DNA from: Nitrosopumilaceae archaeon
GTDB taxonomy: Archaea > Thermoproteota > Nitrososphaeria > Nitrososphaerales > Nitrosopumilaceae
Direction: 5' to 3'
DNA: 64,000 bases
Assembly: GCA_030041535.1 (NCBI GenBank)
Contig: JASHNR010000018.1
Coordinates: 1 to 64,000, forward strand
Under the pieces are notes generated by a model, which saw only the letters and a list, made by a program, of their open reading frames with translations, was not told the DNA's origin and did not search any database. The translations under genes were made by a program, and so were the position numbers. Every line of letters starts with the position of its first letter. Position 1 is the stretch's first letter. Below are positions 42,328 through 52,361 of this stretch, piece after piece.

Positions 42328-42540
42328 TTATTTTTCTTTTTTTCGAATTTTGGTGTTATCGTCTTTTCTTAGCTGTCTGAATCCCAAGAAGATTCCAAGT
42401 ACGAGATTTATCACTCCAAGTGCAGTAAGAGGAAAACTCGGATTTTTGAAATAAAATATTCCCATTGAGAGCCCCCAAGCACCCGCTACAAGAAACATTA
42501 GCGATATTGCCCTGAGCTTTTTTGGAGAGGGGTTTGCCAT
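42328..42540 (-). CDS. small two-helix membrane protein
   Basis: 70 residues from M-A-N-P-S-P-K-K; an ATG eight codons earlier exists. Helices about 10-28 and 38-56, with a basic end (R-K-D-D-N-T-K-I-R-K-K-E-K). Lies between the antiporter and aminopeptidase genes, all on the minus strand. Confidence 0.6.
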   Translation of the reverse strand: MANPSPKKLRAISLMFLVAGAWGLSMGIFYFKNPSFPLTALGVINLVLGIFLGFRQLRKDDNTKIRKKEK

Positions 42541-42602
42541 TAGCTTTTGCTGACTTTGTAACACTATTAAAACATTGAGAATTTTATTTCAGAAAAGAAA
42601 AG

Positions 42603-45107
42603 CTATTGCCCAAATTCTTTTCTTACATTCTTGAGAAACTTTGCATGTATTCTGATCCTTTCAAGACTCTGAGCAAGTTTCATTTCAGTTCCCGGAATGT
42701 GATGTTTTGCAAAAAAGCTACGAACTTCTTTTTCATGTTCCATATCTGCCATAACAGATACGCTTCCGATTATCCTGTTAAGTAATGGATTACCTACACC
42801 AAATTTCTTGACAAGACTTTTCCAGTTCTTTCTAATCCATGGCCATACCAACTCTTTTCCATATGGATTTGCGACCATCCTTGCAACTGGCATAAAGAGA
42901 TTCTGTGTCCTTACATCCTTTGATAATGTAAAGGCCAGAGTCTTGGCAAGCAATCGTTCTTCCTTAAAGTTTGAAAGCGAACCAAGAAATCTTATCTTCT
43001 CTTCCTGTGTTGGTGCCTTGCGATATAGACCAATCATTTGTTTATACGTACCAGGATTTCCATCCCAAGCAACAGCAGAGTATACCGCGCTTCGTAGGTC
43101 TGGATTCAACAAGCCGGATCTGAGAGTATTTGAAAATCTAGACTTGGCCTCTTCTGTTATTTCTTTATCATCTAGTTTTGCAAGGGAGTTTATCAGACCG
43201 CTTCTCAATAATGCATATGTAGGTTTTTCGTCCTTGATTTTATCCCATCCTATCCTTTGGAATACAACATTCATGAAATATCGATTGAATTCTTTTATCT
43301 CATCCCAAAACGTTTCCCCGGAGAGTAAAACATACAAAAAGTTCAGAAACCCGATGATATCAGATAATACAACATAGTCATCTTCTTCTTCGTAATGTCT
43401 TACAAAGTCCAGATAGTACTTGAGTGGGTACTGGTTTGATAGCACCAGTGCAGTCAAGTCATGGTGGATACTCCAGCGGTCAAGATTTGATATCTTCTTT
43501 TCTTCTACTAGCCTTCCTAGTTCATCTAGCGCTGCCTCATTGTATCTTACCCTGTAGAATCCCTTCTGGCCATCATTTACCTTGAACCATCTGCCAGTAT
43601 AGGGTATTGTAACAGGTCCACGCATCATCTTTGTTACTACTTTATCTTCCGTTCTAATTGAGATTGGAATCATCCAGTTTTCCGGGCGTGACTTGCCGTC
43701 ATTTTCAAGCAAAAACCTCTTTTGCGATAATTTTATTTTTGAATCAATTGCCGTTGCCTCAATTATAGGATATCCAATCTGCCTCACCCAGGTGTTCATC
43801 AACTGGCGCACAGGTTTTCTTGATGCAGCACCCAGAGAATTCCAGAGATCTTCGGTGGTGGCATTAGAGTATGCATGTTTTTTGAGATAGCTATGCATTC
43901 CCTTTTGGAAATTTTCAGGTCCAATAAAATTCTCCAGCATCATGAGAACACTTCCTCCCTTATTGTAGCTAATCTCGTCAAATATCTGCCGAACTTCTGC
44001 AGGACTTTTCACATCAACATCTATTGGATGAGAAGATTTTAGTGAGTCAAGACTTAGCCCTCCTGTCATCTCAGATATTAGGAACTGGTCCCAGAAATCC
44101 CACTCAGGATAAATCTTGTCTACTGCTTTTGTTGCCATAAAAGTAGCAAAGCTTTCGTTAAGCCAGAGATCGTTCCACCACTTCATGGTAACAAGATTGC
44201 CAAACCACTGGTGCGCAATCTCATGTGCTATTACTTCAGCAATGTGTTGCAGTGTATCAGTGGATGATGTCTTTGGATCATACAATAGTACGGTTTCTCT
44301 AAATGTAATTGCGCCCCAATTCTCCATTGCGCCAGATGCAAAGTCAGGAATTGCTATCATGTCAAGCTTTGGTAATGGATATGAAATCTTGAAATATTTT
44401 TGAAAGTATGACAGAAATTGTTTTGTAAATACAAGTGCCATCTTGCCTTGTTCTTTCTTTCCCTTGGTTGTGACAATTCTAACAAGGGTCTTGCCCAGCT
44501 TGCCTTGCAAGAACTCAAACTCTCCCACTGCAAGATACAGAAGATACGTAGACATTACAGGGGTTGTGTCAAATCTAAATGATGTTTTCTTGCCAAGTTT
44601 CTTCTTTGATACAACAGGCATGTTTGAGAGGGCAGTCAGATTATTGTCCACAATAAGTGATACATCAAATGTTGCCTTGGCTTCTGGCTCATCCCAGCAC
44701 GGAAACGCGCGCCTTGCATCTGCTGCCTCAAATTGGGTAGTTGCAAGGTGTTTTTCTTTTCCTTTGTAGTCGTATTTGCTCCTGTAAAAACCGACTAGTT
44801 TGTCATTTAGTGTGCCTACAAAATTAATCAAAAGTACAGCCCTGCCAGATATTTTTTCAGGTACATCTAGGACAAGTTCTTCCTTTTTCTCGTCAAGTCT
44901 TACTTTTGCCTTTATCTTTTTTTCATTCCAGAGTACAGTGCAGTCTTGAATATCAAGTTCTGCCGAGTGTAGAATTATCTGTCGTGTTGGTCTTGATGCC
45001 TTTATGAGAATTTTCTCTTTTCCCCTAAACTTGAATCTGTCAAAGTCTGGCTCAAATTCCAGATCGTAGTTAATTGGTAAAACAGATTTCACAATATTTG
45101 GTTCCAA
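42603..45107 (-). CDS. M1-family zinc aminopeptidase
   Basis: 834 residues, the usual length of archaeal tricorn-factor F2/F3-like aminopeptidases. Substrate motif G-A-M-E-N at 259-263 and zinc site H-E-I-A-H at 295-299 with the third ligand E318 (H-E-x-x-H-x18-E) are intact. It removes N-terminal residues from peptides, in the cytoplasm (no signal). The C-terminal ERAP-like helical domain is complete. Confidence 0.97.
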   Translation of the reverse strand: MEPNIVKSVLPINYDLEFEPDFDRFKFRGKEKILIKASRPTRQIILHSAELDIQDCTVLWNEKKIKAKVRLDEKKEELVLDVPEKISGRAVLLINFVGTLNDKLVGFYRSKYDYKGKEKHLATTQFEAADARRAFPCWDEPEAKATFDVSLIVDNNLTALSNMPVVSKKKLGKKTSFRFDTTPVMSTYLLYLAVGEFEFLQGKLGKTLVRIVTTKGKKEQGKMALVFTKQFLSYFQKYFKISYPLPKLDMIAIPDFASGAMENWGAITFRETVLLYDPKTSSTDTLQHIAEVIAHEIAHQWFGNLVTMKWWNDLWLNESFATFMATKAVDKIYPEWDFWDQFLISEMTGGLSLDSLKSSHPIDVDVKSPAEVRQIFDEISYNKGGSVLMMLENFIGPENFQKGMHSYLKKHAYSNATTEDLWNSLGAASRKPVRQLMNTWVRQIGYPIIEATAIDSKIKLSQKRFLLENDGKSRPENWMIPISIRTEDKVVTKMMRGPVTIPYTGRWFKVNDGQKGFYRVRYNEAALDELGRLVEEKKISNLDRWSIHHDLTALVLSNQYPLKYYLDFVRHYEEEDDYVVLSDIIGFLNFLYVLLSGETFWDEIKEFNRYFMNVVFQRIGWDKIKDEKPTYALLRSGLINSLAKLDDKEITEEAKSRFSNTLRSGLLNPDLRSAVYSAVAWDGNPGTYKQMIGLYRKAPTQEEKIRFLGSLSNFKEERLLAKTLAFTLSKDVRTQNLFMPVARMVANPYGKELVWPWIRKNWKSLVKKFGVGNPLLNRIIGSVSVMADMEHEKEVRSFFAKHHIPGTEMKLAQSLERIRIHAKFLKNVRKEFGQ

Positions 45108-45126
45108 GATACAAGTAATATACCTT

Positions 45127-45624
45127 CTAATGTAGAATGTGAAATAACCAGTGTAAGAAATGCACGCTAAAGAATACTATTGCAATTGATTTTACTGTCT
45201 TTCCGGTTGTCATAGCAATAGAATATTTTATAATGTTGTATTTTTTGGTCCCAGCTATTATAGATACGATATCCCCAATTATTGGAATCCATGGAGAGAT
45301 AAAAATTACCGTACTCCATCCATACTTTGTCATTATGTTTACACTTTTTTGTTCATACTTTGGAGTAGATTTTCGAAATTTTCCTATCAGTCTTCCGTTA
45401 TATCCAAGATAATATGCAATGTAACCACCAAGTATAGATCCAATTGTCAAAACTGCAAAGACATGAAATGGTTTTGCACCTCCCAAAAGCAGAGTCGAGG
45501 TGGTGATTTCAGTTGGAATTGGAATAAATGAAGAAAACATCCCATTGAAGAAAAGACCGACAAGACCATATTTTATGAATACAGTATTATGAAATATTGC
45601 ATGTATGAAATCCCATAGAACCAT
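45127..45624 (-). CDS. DedA/VTT-domain membrane protein
   Basis: 165 residues with about five hydrophobic segments. The early F-I-P-I-P-T-E-I-T-T-S and later S-P-W-I-P-I-I-G-D-I-V-S-I-I-A-G match the VTT domain (DedA/YqaA) used for lipid flipping and membrane homeostasis. No signal needed. Adjacent to, but separate from, the aminopeptidase gene. Confidence 0.8.
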   Translation of the reverse strand: MVLWDFIHAIFHNTVFIKYGLVGLFFNGMFSSFIPIPTEITTSTLLLGGAKPFHVFAVLTIGSILGGYIAYYLGYNGRLIGKFRKSTPKYEQKSVNIMTKYGWSTVIFISPWIPIIGDIVSIIAGTKKYNIIKYSIAMTTGKTVKSIAIVFFSVHFLHWLFHILH

Positions 45625-45639
45625 CGCCTGACCTTTTCC

Positions 45640-45867
45640 TTAGCTCATTTTAAATGAATTGCCATATTTTTCGTCTTTATCATAAATTGCAATTGAGATT
45701 TTTTTGAGAAGTTTTTTCTTTGATTTTTGTGCTTTGGCATCATTGCCGTAATCTTTTTGTTCTAAAAGAGTATGTAGGCGCTCAAGCTCAACTCTTGAGA
45801 GCGCTTGAACTCCCCTGCTCATTATCACTTCCAAAAGCGTTACTCTCTCAAGATCGTCGTTTGACAT
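45640..45867 (-). CDS. small soluble charged protein
   Basis: 75 residues, starts M-S-N-D-D-L-E-R-V-T-L-L-E-V-I. Helical, with a Lys-rich run (K-S-K-K-K-L-L-K-K). Upstream of the VTT gene by 15 bp, thus perhaps in one transcript. No known family. Confidence 0.6.
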   Translation of the reverse strand: MSNDDLERVTLLEVIMSRGVQALSRVELERLHTLLEQKDYGNDAKAQKSKKKLLKKISIAIYDKDEKYGNSFKMS

Positions 45868-46187
45868 GTAGAGTAACTGCCCCTTTGTTTAATATTTGTC
45901 TTACAGAACAAAGTTCACAATTGTTATACAAGATACAGTCTTTTTCCACACGGACTATATCGAAGTAAAAGACGACAAAATTGAGACAGGGTGATGTCAG
46001 GGCAGCAAAAGGGCAACCAATTCTGAGATTATTAAAAATGCCAAACATTTGTTGACCCCTCGTTCCAATGTCAGGCTGTTTCAGGAGAAAAATCAAGAAA
46101 CAAGATCATCGAAGTGACAAGACAGGCAGATTGACCAAAAAACCTACTACGTATAAAATATAACGAGGTAAAAACTGCCCTCTTCCT
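45868..46187. other. intergenic region without an assigned gene
   Basis: Divergent spacer. A 31-codon plus-strand frame at 46068 (M-S-G-C-F-R-R-K) is basic, but too short to support. A stretch with GTGATG and CTGA near 45990-46027 hints at a C/D-box sRNA but the boxes are incomplete. Confidence 0.4.
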
Positions 46188-47738
46188 GTGAAGAAGAACA
46201 CAAAAAAGCTTTTTGCTTTTAGTTTTATGGCAATTTTCATAATTTCAACTATTACTGTAGTTGGAGCAGGCTACTTTCACGGCAATCCACAACAGACAAC
46301 TCCCCCAGCTGCATTGACTGGAACCCCCGAGGATAATTATTCTCCTGACAAGAGAACAACTTTTTGCCAAAGTCAAAATAATACAGAGTCAACAAAATAC
46401 ATCACCGAGTTTAAGATTCCAACGCTTTGCACACAGCCTCTTGCAGTCACCACTGATCCCTCTGGAAATGTTTGGTTTACCGAAACTAATACTGGAAATA
46501 TTGGAGAGTTTATTCCTGCCACAGATTCATTTCATGAATTTGATAACCCATTATGGCAGAAAGGAGAAAAATCAATGATGTGGGGAATTTACTATGCCTC
46601 GGATGGAAACATTTGGTTTAGCGACTCACAGCATAGCTTGATATGGGAATTTAACACACAGTCAAAGAATTATTCAAGTTTCATATTTCCAAAGACTTCA
46701 AATCAATCAGAGTCATTTCCCCAGATGCTAAAACCTGACGGTCCTGATATCATGGTAAATGACTTTACTGGAAGAAAAGTTGCTGTTTTCAGTACAGACC
46801 AAACTGGCAATGACTTGACTACGACCAATATCATCTCACCCGGAAATTATAATTTTACAAGCGATATGGCAGTTGACTCTACAAACAAAATTTGGTATAC
46901 AGTGTGGAATTATCAGCTTGGAGGTCTTCTTGTAAACTATAACCCACAAACTTCACAGTTCTCAAACTATACGCTTCCTACTGGAATACTTGCACCAAAT
47001 GGACTCTCAGTTGGACCCAATGGCAAGATATGGCTTACAGATACTGCAAGTAGTATGTTTGTTAGTTTCGACCCACAGTCTCAACAATTTACAAAGTATA
47101 TCACTGCACCACCACCGGTCTCGACGTATGGCAACAACTCAGGATTGATAAAGACTCCAATTACAAGGCCATATTGGAATCAATTCGATAATCAAGGAAG
47201 GCTTTGGTTCAACGAACAGGTCGCAAATTCACTAGCAGTATTTGACCCAATAAAAGAATCTCTTGTAGAATACTTGGTGCCGTCAAAGAATCCCAACTGG
47301 TCAGATTGCGGCAACCAGACCGATTGCGGAGTAGCCCAAGTGCTTGCTCTTACAGTTGCAAACAACAAGGTATGGTTTCCAGAGTGGGTTGAAAACAATA
47401 TTGGTGTACTAGACCCAACTGTTCCGCTACCACTTGCTCTGAATGCATCTACTACAGTGATCACCCTGCACAGAGGTCAGAACGAAACCGTGAATGTTAC
47501 ACTCAGTCCAAATGAGCAGCTAACTGGTACAGTGGATATACTTACACAGCAAACAGCAAATGTACAAGACCTTAGCGTTACACCAACCAATCAGACAATT
47601 ACATTGGACAAACAAAAAACCATACCAGTAAATCTGGCTGCTGATGACTTTGCGCTTTCAGGTACCTACAAGGTTGTGGTTGCAGCAAGATACCAAGATG
47701 TAACAATGTCACAATTCATTACAGTTACCATACAGTAA
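46188..47738 (+). CDS. secreted beta-propeller protein, Vgb/SMP-30-like
   Basis: 516 residues from a GTG. Signal peptide or anchor at 8-27. Repeated blades G-x-V/I-W-F-T-E/D-x-x-x-x-x-I-G and D-S-T-N-K-I-W-Y resemble the streptogramin-lyase propeller, but that enzyme activity is not implied. The C-terminal 110 residues are an Ig-like domain. Common in ammonia-oxidising archaea; function unknown. The 5-bp gap to truD suggests cotranscription. Confidence 0.85.
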   Translation: MKKNTKKLFAFSFMAIFIISTITVVGAGYFHGNPQQTTPPAALTGTPEDNYSPDKRTTFCQSQNNTESTKYITEFKIPTLCTQPLAVTTDPSGNVWFTETNTGNIGEFIPATDSFHEFDNPLWQKGEKSMMWGIYYASDGNIWFSDSQHSLIWEFNTQSKNYSSFIFPKTSNQSESFPQMLKPDGPDIMVNDFTGRKVAVFSTDQTGNDLTTTNIISPGNYNFTSDMAVDSTNKIWYTVWNYQLGGLLVNYNPQTSQFSNYTLPTGILAPNGLSVGPNGKIWLTDTASSMFVSFDPQSQQFTKYITAPPPVSTYGNNSGLIKTPITRPYWNQFDNQGRLWFNEQVANSLAVFDPIKESLVEYLVPSKNPNWSDCGNQTDCGVAQVLALTVANNKVWFPEWVENNIGVLDPTVPLPLALNASTTVITLHRGQNETVNVTLSPNEQLTGTVDILTQQTANVQDLSVTPTNQTITLDKQKTIPVNLAADDFALSGTYKVVVAARYQDVTMSQFITVTIQ

Positions 47739-47742
47739 AGAA

Positions 47743-48942
47743 GTGGTTCCAAAGATAGATGGTTTAATTGGAATTTCCACCTACTGTACCAATACACAGG
47801 GTACTGGAGGAAAGATACGAACAAGCCAAGACCAATTCTTTGTGTCCGAAGTCTTGCGCAACAAGACACTTGCAAAGATTTCACAGTCTGGAAACTATGC
47901 AGTCTTTAGATTAAAAAAATCTGGAATTGATACAAACCATGCCCTATCAGACATATTAAAAAAACAGGGTTTGCGATTGAAGGCACTTGGCCTAAAGGAC
48001 GCAAACGCCACAACTGAGCAGTTTGTTTGTGACATGAATACCTCATGTATGCATGAAAATATAACAACAAACAGGTATACACTTGAAAGAATTGGTTTTG
48101 TTCAAAAACCTCTTACAAAAAAGGATATGGTCGGAAATCATTTCAAGATCAAGATAGAGGAAGCAGATTTTTCAAAGATTTCAAGTTTTGACCAGTATGA
48201 TAAGATTCTAAACTTTTACGGATACCAGAGATTTGGGAGCAGAAGAGCAATATCACACCTCATAGGAAAGGCAATGTTGCAGAGAAATTTTGACTTGGCC
48301 GTTGAAGTCCTGCTTGCATCAACTTCAGAGTACGATTTTCCTGAAAACAATAAGATCAGGGAGACGCTCAAGGACAAGTCAAACTATTCAAAGGCTTTCG
48401 ATGATGTACCTCCTCAGATGGATACCGAGAGGCTGGTCCTAAAAGAAATGATAGAGCACGGTGATGCATTAAAGGCATTGCGTGCCATGCCAATATCTCT
48501 GAGAAGATTTTTTGTTGAGGCATATCAATCATTTATCTTTAATCGCACTGTCAGCATGGCATATGAAATGGGCGAGAATATGTTCGCGCCACAAGCAGAT
48601 GATGTGTGTTATGACAAGGACGATAATCTTGGTAGATATCAAAACGATCCAGAGCAAAAACTGGCCATACCTCTTGTGGGGTACTCATATTCAAAGAGAA
48701 ACAGGTTTGACTATCAGATATCAAAGATACTTGGTGAAGAACAGATTAGCCCAAAAGATTTCTTTGTAAAAGAGATGCAAGAAATAAGTGGAGAGGGCGG
48801 ATTCAGGCATGCCGTCATGCTCTGCAGAGATTTTGAATCAAGCCCACCACATGTAAGTTTCACACTTTCAAGAGGTTCGTATGCAACCATGTTGCTAAGA
48901 GAGATAATCAAACCATCTGATCCTGTTGCAGCTGGTTTCTGA
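47743..48942 (+). CDS. truD: tRNA pseudouridine-13 synthase
   Basis: 399 residues from GTG. The catalytic signature G-L-K-D-A-N-A-T-T-E-Q (Asp near residue 87) and N-F-Y-G-Y-Q-R-F-G identify TruD, which converts U13 to pseudouridine in tRNA. Length and the TRUD insert domain are normal. No truncation. Confidence 0.95.
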   Translation: MVPKIDGLIGISTYCTNTQGTGGKIRTSQDQFFVSEVLRNKTLAKISQSGNYAVFRLKKSGIDTNHALSDILKKQGLRLKALGLKDANATTEQFVCDMNTSCMHENITTNRYTLERIGFVQKPLTKKDMVGNHFKIKIEEADFSKISSFDQYDKILNFYGYQRFGSRRAISHLIGKAMLQRNFDLAVEVLLASTSEYDFPENNKIRETLKDKSNYSKAFDDVPPQMDTERLVLKEMIEHGDALKALRAMPISLRRFFVEAYQSFIFNRTVSMAYEMGENMFAPQADDVCYDKDDNLGRYQNDPEQKLAIPLVGYSYSKRNRFDYQISKILGEEQISPKDFFVKEMQEISGEGGFRHAVMLCRDFESSPPHVSFTLSRGSYATMLLREIIKPSDPVAAGF

Positions 48943-49011
48943 GAAAATGTGAAATCAACTGTTAATTTATCAGCGCCATAATTTTTATTGTCATCTCTCC
49001 GACATGCAAAT

Positions 49012-50502
49012 ATGTTTGACAAGTTTTACACCAAAGTAACAAAGGCTCCAGAATTTCCGTCCAACTTTGACTGGATTAACTCAAACGAACCTCTCTCACT
49101 TGAGAAACTTAGGGGACATGTAATTGTCCTAGATTTTTGGACATATTGTTGCATAAACTGCATGCATACGCTGCCTGTCTTGGCTCAACTTGAAAGAAAA
49201 TATGATGGAAAACCAGTAGTATTCATTGGGATTCATTCTGCAAAATTTTTCAACGAACAAGATAGAAATAACATAGAACAAGCCGTGAGAAGGTACGAGA
49301 TCTCACATCCCATTTTAGTAGATAATCAGATGACAGTCTGGCAAAAGTACGGCGTCAGCGGTTGGCCTACAATTGTAATCATCGACCCAAACGGTACCAT
49401 AGTGCACAAGCAATCAGGCGAGGGCCAGAAAGAAGTGATAGAGGATATAATCGATGTCTTACTGGAAAAAGATGGAAAAAATGGAGATTTTGCCAAGGTG
49501 CCAATCAAAATTACTCGTCATATTCCCCAAGACAAGACAACTCTTTCTTATCCCGGCAAATTATCCATATCAAATGGCAAGATAGCAATCTCTGATTCAA
49601 ATCACAACCGAATTGTTGTGATGGACATGACAGGCAAGATTGAACACATTGTAGGAAATGGAAAGGCAGGACTAGTCGATGGAAATTTTGTAGATGCCAT
49701 GTTTTTCAGGCCGCAGGGAGTGGTTTTCAAAGACAATACAATATTTGTTGCCGATACGGAAAACCATGCCATACGAAAGATAGACATGACTACAAGTAAA
49801 GTAACCACGGTTGCAGGCACCGGAAAACAGGGACCTTGGATGTCAAGTGGTGGAAAAGGAAAAGAGACATCGCTTTCTTCACCTTGGGATGTAGCTGCAA
49901 AAGACAATCTCATTTTCATCGCCATGGCAGGAAACCATCAGATATGGGCATATGATACCAAGACAGACACGGTATATCCTTTTGCAGGAAATGGTTATGA
50001 AAATATCATAGATGGCGGCAGGATGAGGGCGCAGCTAGCCCAGCCAAGCGGCCTTTCAATGTGGAATGACAGACTATATTTTGCAGATAGTGAAACTTCA
50101 TCAATTCGCGAAATAGACCTCCAGTCAGGTTATGTTAGAACAATTGTAGGACAAGGGCTTTTTTCCTTTGGATGCAGAGACGGACGTAATGGTGAGGCAC
50201 TCTTCCAGCATCCATTGGGATTGTGTGCAACACCAAACCAAATTTTTGTTGCAGATACCTACAACTCTGCACTAAGAGTCATAGATTTGAAAAATGAGAA
50301 TGTGTCAACAATAATTGGAAAGCAAGGCATGTCTGGAATTTGCAGACTAGATGATCCAAGTTGTGATTCTCTTGGACTCTACGAGCCAAGCGATGTCAAG
50401 TTTTACCAAGACAGACTATACATTTCAGACACAAACAATCATTTGATACGAGTCTATGATCTCAAAACAAATGTTCTTAAAACTTTGGAAATTATCAATT
50501 AG
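49012..50502 (+). CDS. thioredoxin-like/NHL-repeat fusion (NHLRC2-like)
   Basis: 496 residues from M-F-D-K-F-Y. Residues 10-150 are a TlpA-like thioredoxin domain with active site C-C-I-N-C and the cis-Pro G-W-P-T. The rest is a six-bladed NHL beta-propeller (repeated D-S/T-x-N-H/S-x-I-R-V-I/D). No signal peptide is seen, so cytoplasmic. Such a fusion is typical of NHLRC2-like proteins; role in thiol redox plus binding is inferred. Confidence 0.9.
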   Translation: MFDKFYTKVTKAPEFPSNFDWINSNEPLSLEKLRGHVIVLDFWTYCCINCMHTLPVLAQLERKYDGKPVVFIGIHSAKFFNEQDRNNIEQAVRRYEISHPILVDNQMTVWQKYGVSGWPTIVIIDPNGTIVHKQSGEGQKEVIEDIIDVLLEKDGKNGDFAKVPIKITRHIPQDKTTLSYPGKLSISNGKIAISDSNHNRIVVMDMTGKIEHIVGNGKAGLVDGNFVDAMFFRPQGVVFKDNTIFVADTENHAIRKIDMTTSKVTTVAGTGKQGPWMSSGGKGKETSLSSPWDVAAKDNLIFIAMAGNHQIWAYDTKTDTVYPFAGNGYENIIDGGRMRAQLAQPSGLSMWNDRLYFADSETSSIREIDLQSGYVRTIVGQGLFSFGCRDGRNGEALFQHPLGLCATPNQIFVADTYNSALRVIDLKNENVSTIIGKQGMSGICRLDDPSCDSLGLYEPSDVKFYQDRLYISDTNNHLIRVYDLKTNVLKTLEIIN

Positions 50503-50516
50503 ACCAAAAGACAAAA

Positions 50517-50783
50517 CTAATCAAAGAAATCTTTTGGTATGATTTGTTGATTTATTGCAAAATCCTCGACTTGTTGAAAAGTTACTATACCTTTTTTGTA
50601 TTGCTCCCAGATAAACTCTAGATACTGTATCCTTTCTGGATGTTCTCCGTCTGGAGATTTTGGCGATTTTTTTATGACATCGATACACAGTTTCTCAAGA
50701 TGTGGGTATTCGAACTTGTCAAATATGGCACTCAGTTTTTCCACATTCTCGTCTTTTGGTTTTGCTTTTCCAAAAAGTCCCAT
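50517..50783 (-). CDS. small soluble helical protein
   Basis: 88 residues from M-G-L-F-G-K-A-K; an ATG eight codons upstream is possible. Charged and helical (E-K-L-S-A-I-F-D-K-F; F-I-W-E-Q-Y-K-K-G). No recognised domain. Convergent with the thioredoxin-NHL gene, 14 bp apart. Confidence 0.65.
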   Translation of the reverse strand: MGLFGKAKPKDENVEKLSAIFDKFEYPHLEKLCIDVIKKSPKSPDGEHPERIQYLEFIWEQYKKGIVTFQQVEDFAINQQIIPKDFFD

Positions 50784-50940
50784 ACGGCTTGTTAGATATA
50801 TGGTCATTTAAAAACTCTAGAATTAATTCCCAATATACAATGAAATATAACAAATGAATCCAGTCTTCCAAATTTCCATCAAGAACAAAAGATCCCTACC
50901 TTTCAAGTAAGATTTTAAAGCTGTATTTTGTTACACTACC

Positions 50941-51171
50941 ATGGAAAAAGCATACATATTGATTGGCTGCGAACTTGGCGCAGAAGGCGAGATAGTGGAG
51001 AAGATAAAACACATGGAGAAGGTCAAGGATGCAAGAGTTGTCTATGGAGATTATGACATTGTCGTTGAGGCAGAAGCAAGTACCGACGTCCAGTTGGATA
51101 ACCTAATTACAAAGAAGATAAGAAAGATGGAAAAGGTCAGGTCTACTATGACCTTGGGCGTCGTAAGCTAA
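50941..51171 (+). CDS. stand-alone Lrp/AsnC ligand-binding (RAM) domain
   Basis: 76 residues. G-C-E-L-G-A-E-G-E-I-V-E-K-I and V-Y-G-D-Y-D-I-V-V-E match the C-terminal alpha-beta RAM domain of Lrp regulators; no helix-turn-helix precedes it. Probably binds an amino acid as an oligomer and modulates other Lrp proteins. A TATA-like TTTTAAAG lies near 50912-50919, about 26 bp before the ATG (leaderless). Confidence 0.9.
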   Translation: MEKAYILIGCELGAEGEIVEKIKHMEKVKDARVVYGDYDIVVEAEASTDVQLDNLITKKIRKMEKVRSTMTLGVVS

Positions 51172-51451
51172 TTCCAATTCCAAATGCAATAATTCCTGCA
51201 CCTACAGCAGCTATCACTCCACCGTTTACAATCCATCTTGGATTAGAGTACATAAAAGACGAGTGAGGTCCTACAATCGAATTTCCCTGTAAAAAGAAGA
51301 GTATTCCAAAAGCTGCAATGATTGCGCCTATTCCTATCAGTGGAATCCCTACACTACGTGCTTTAGAAAGTTTTCCCCTACTCCTCATGTAAAAATATGC
51401 TATAACAACTGCCGCAATTGCGACACCAACTATGATTGTGCTTGCCGGCAT
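51146..51451 (-). CDS. three-helix membrane protein
   Basis: 101 residues, helices about 4-22, 33-53 and 72-92, ending in R-R-P-R-S. Overlaps the 3' end of the convergent RAM-domain gene by 26 bp. No family recognised; hydrophobic pattern and clear start support a real gene. Confidence 0.7.
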   Translation of the reverse strand: MPASTIIVGVAIAAVVIAYFYMRSRGKLSKARSVGIPLIGIGAIIAAFGILFFLQGNSIVGPHSSFMYSNPRWIVNGGVIAAVGAGIIAFGIGISLRRPRS

Positions 51452-51641
51452 TACTTATTCACGGATTTATTACTATTAAGTGGTGATAATCGTAGCAAAT
51501 CCAAATTTAAGAACGAAGAGGCAATAATGATTGTGCCATCCCTACAGTAGCACTTGTTCTCATGGTATGATATAGTATGCTATTGATAAAAGGTAAAAGG
51601 AGTTGATAAAATAGGCAAAATCATTTGGATTTCTTTCTTTA

Positions 51642-52361
51642 ATGAGCTTTCATAAAACAAATCTAAGATTGGACGAATGGGGACCTGACCTAATGGAGCT
51701 TCGACACAAAAGAAGCTGGTTTGATATCAGCATATTTGCTGGAGCAGCAGCGCTCTCAATGCTAGTTTCCGTGGTATATGGCACTGACATTAACCAGGTC
51801 GTCGTACAGTCACCAATCATTATAGACTTGATGTTCATTCCGTCTTTTCTCATCGGCCTTCTTTATGGAGTAAAGATGGCAGAACGCGTAATGTCTCCTG
51901 CAGCGCCTCGAAGTCCTGTCAGGAGAGGAATAATCAAGATATTTTTGTTCATATTCATGATGGGTTCAATATTCACATCAGTCTCATTTGCGCTTCATGG
52001 AGGAGCTCATCCTCCTCAGAATTCCATTTTAAAAGAAGGAGTGATAAAGTGGATAAACGAGTTTGTCCAAGCAAATGGAGGGCTAACATTTCTAATAGTA
52101 TCAAGTATCACCATGATGGCTGCTGCAACTAAGCGCATAGTTGGAATGGACGGTTTTATAAGTAAGATTTTCACATTTGTTGGAACATACATCTTCTTTA
52201 CAATGATTGCCTTGAGTCTAACACATAGCGACCCTACACATTCCCAAGTGTACTTGTATGCGTGCTATCAAGCAGGAATAGTTGGTGGAATATTTTACCA
52301 AGTTAACAAGTTTACCACGCGCTCAAACATGTGGGAAGACTATAACAATGGATTCTGCTAG
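51642..52361 (+). CDS. polytopic membrane protein of unknown function
   Basis: 239 residues, about five to six transmembrane segments, with a His-containing loop (F-A-L-H-G-G-A-H-P-P) and H-S-D-P-T-H-S-Q between helices. No catalytic motif identified, although the clustered His could bind metal. Convergent overlap of 4 bp with the gene at 52358. Confidence 0.75.
   Translation: MSFHKTNLRLDEWGPDLMELRHKRSWFDISIFAGAAALSMLVSVVYGTDINQVVVQSPIIIDLMFIPSFLIGLLYGVKMAERVMSPAAPRSPVRRGIIKIFLFIFMMGSIFTSVSFALHGGAHPPQNSILKEGVIKWINEFVQANGGLTFLIVSSITMMAAATKRIVGMDGFISKIFTFVGTYIFFTMIALSLTHSDPTHSQVYLYACYQAGIVGGIFYQVNKFTTRSNMWEDYNNGFC

Noticed and set aside
45985-46027. Possible C/D-box small RNA
   Set aside because: C and D boxes are only partly matched and spacing is short; no D' or C' boxes.
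46068-46163. 31-codon basic plus-strand frame upstream of the propeller gene
   Set aside because: Too short, no conservation evidence, no Cys or His pattern.
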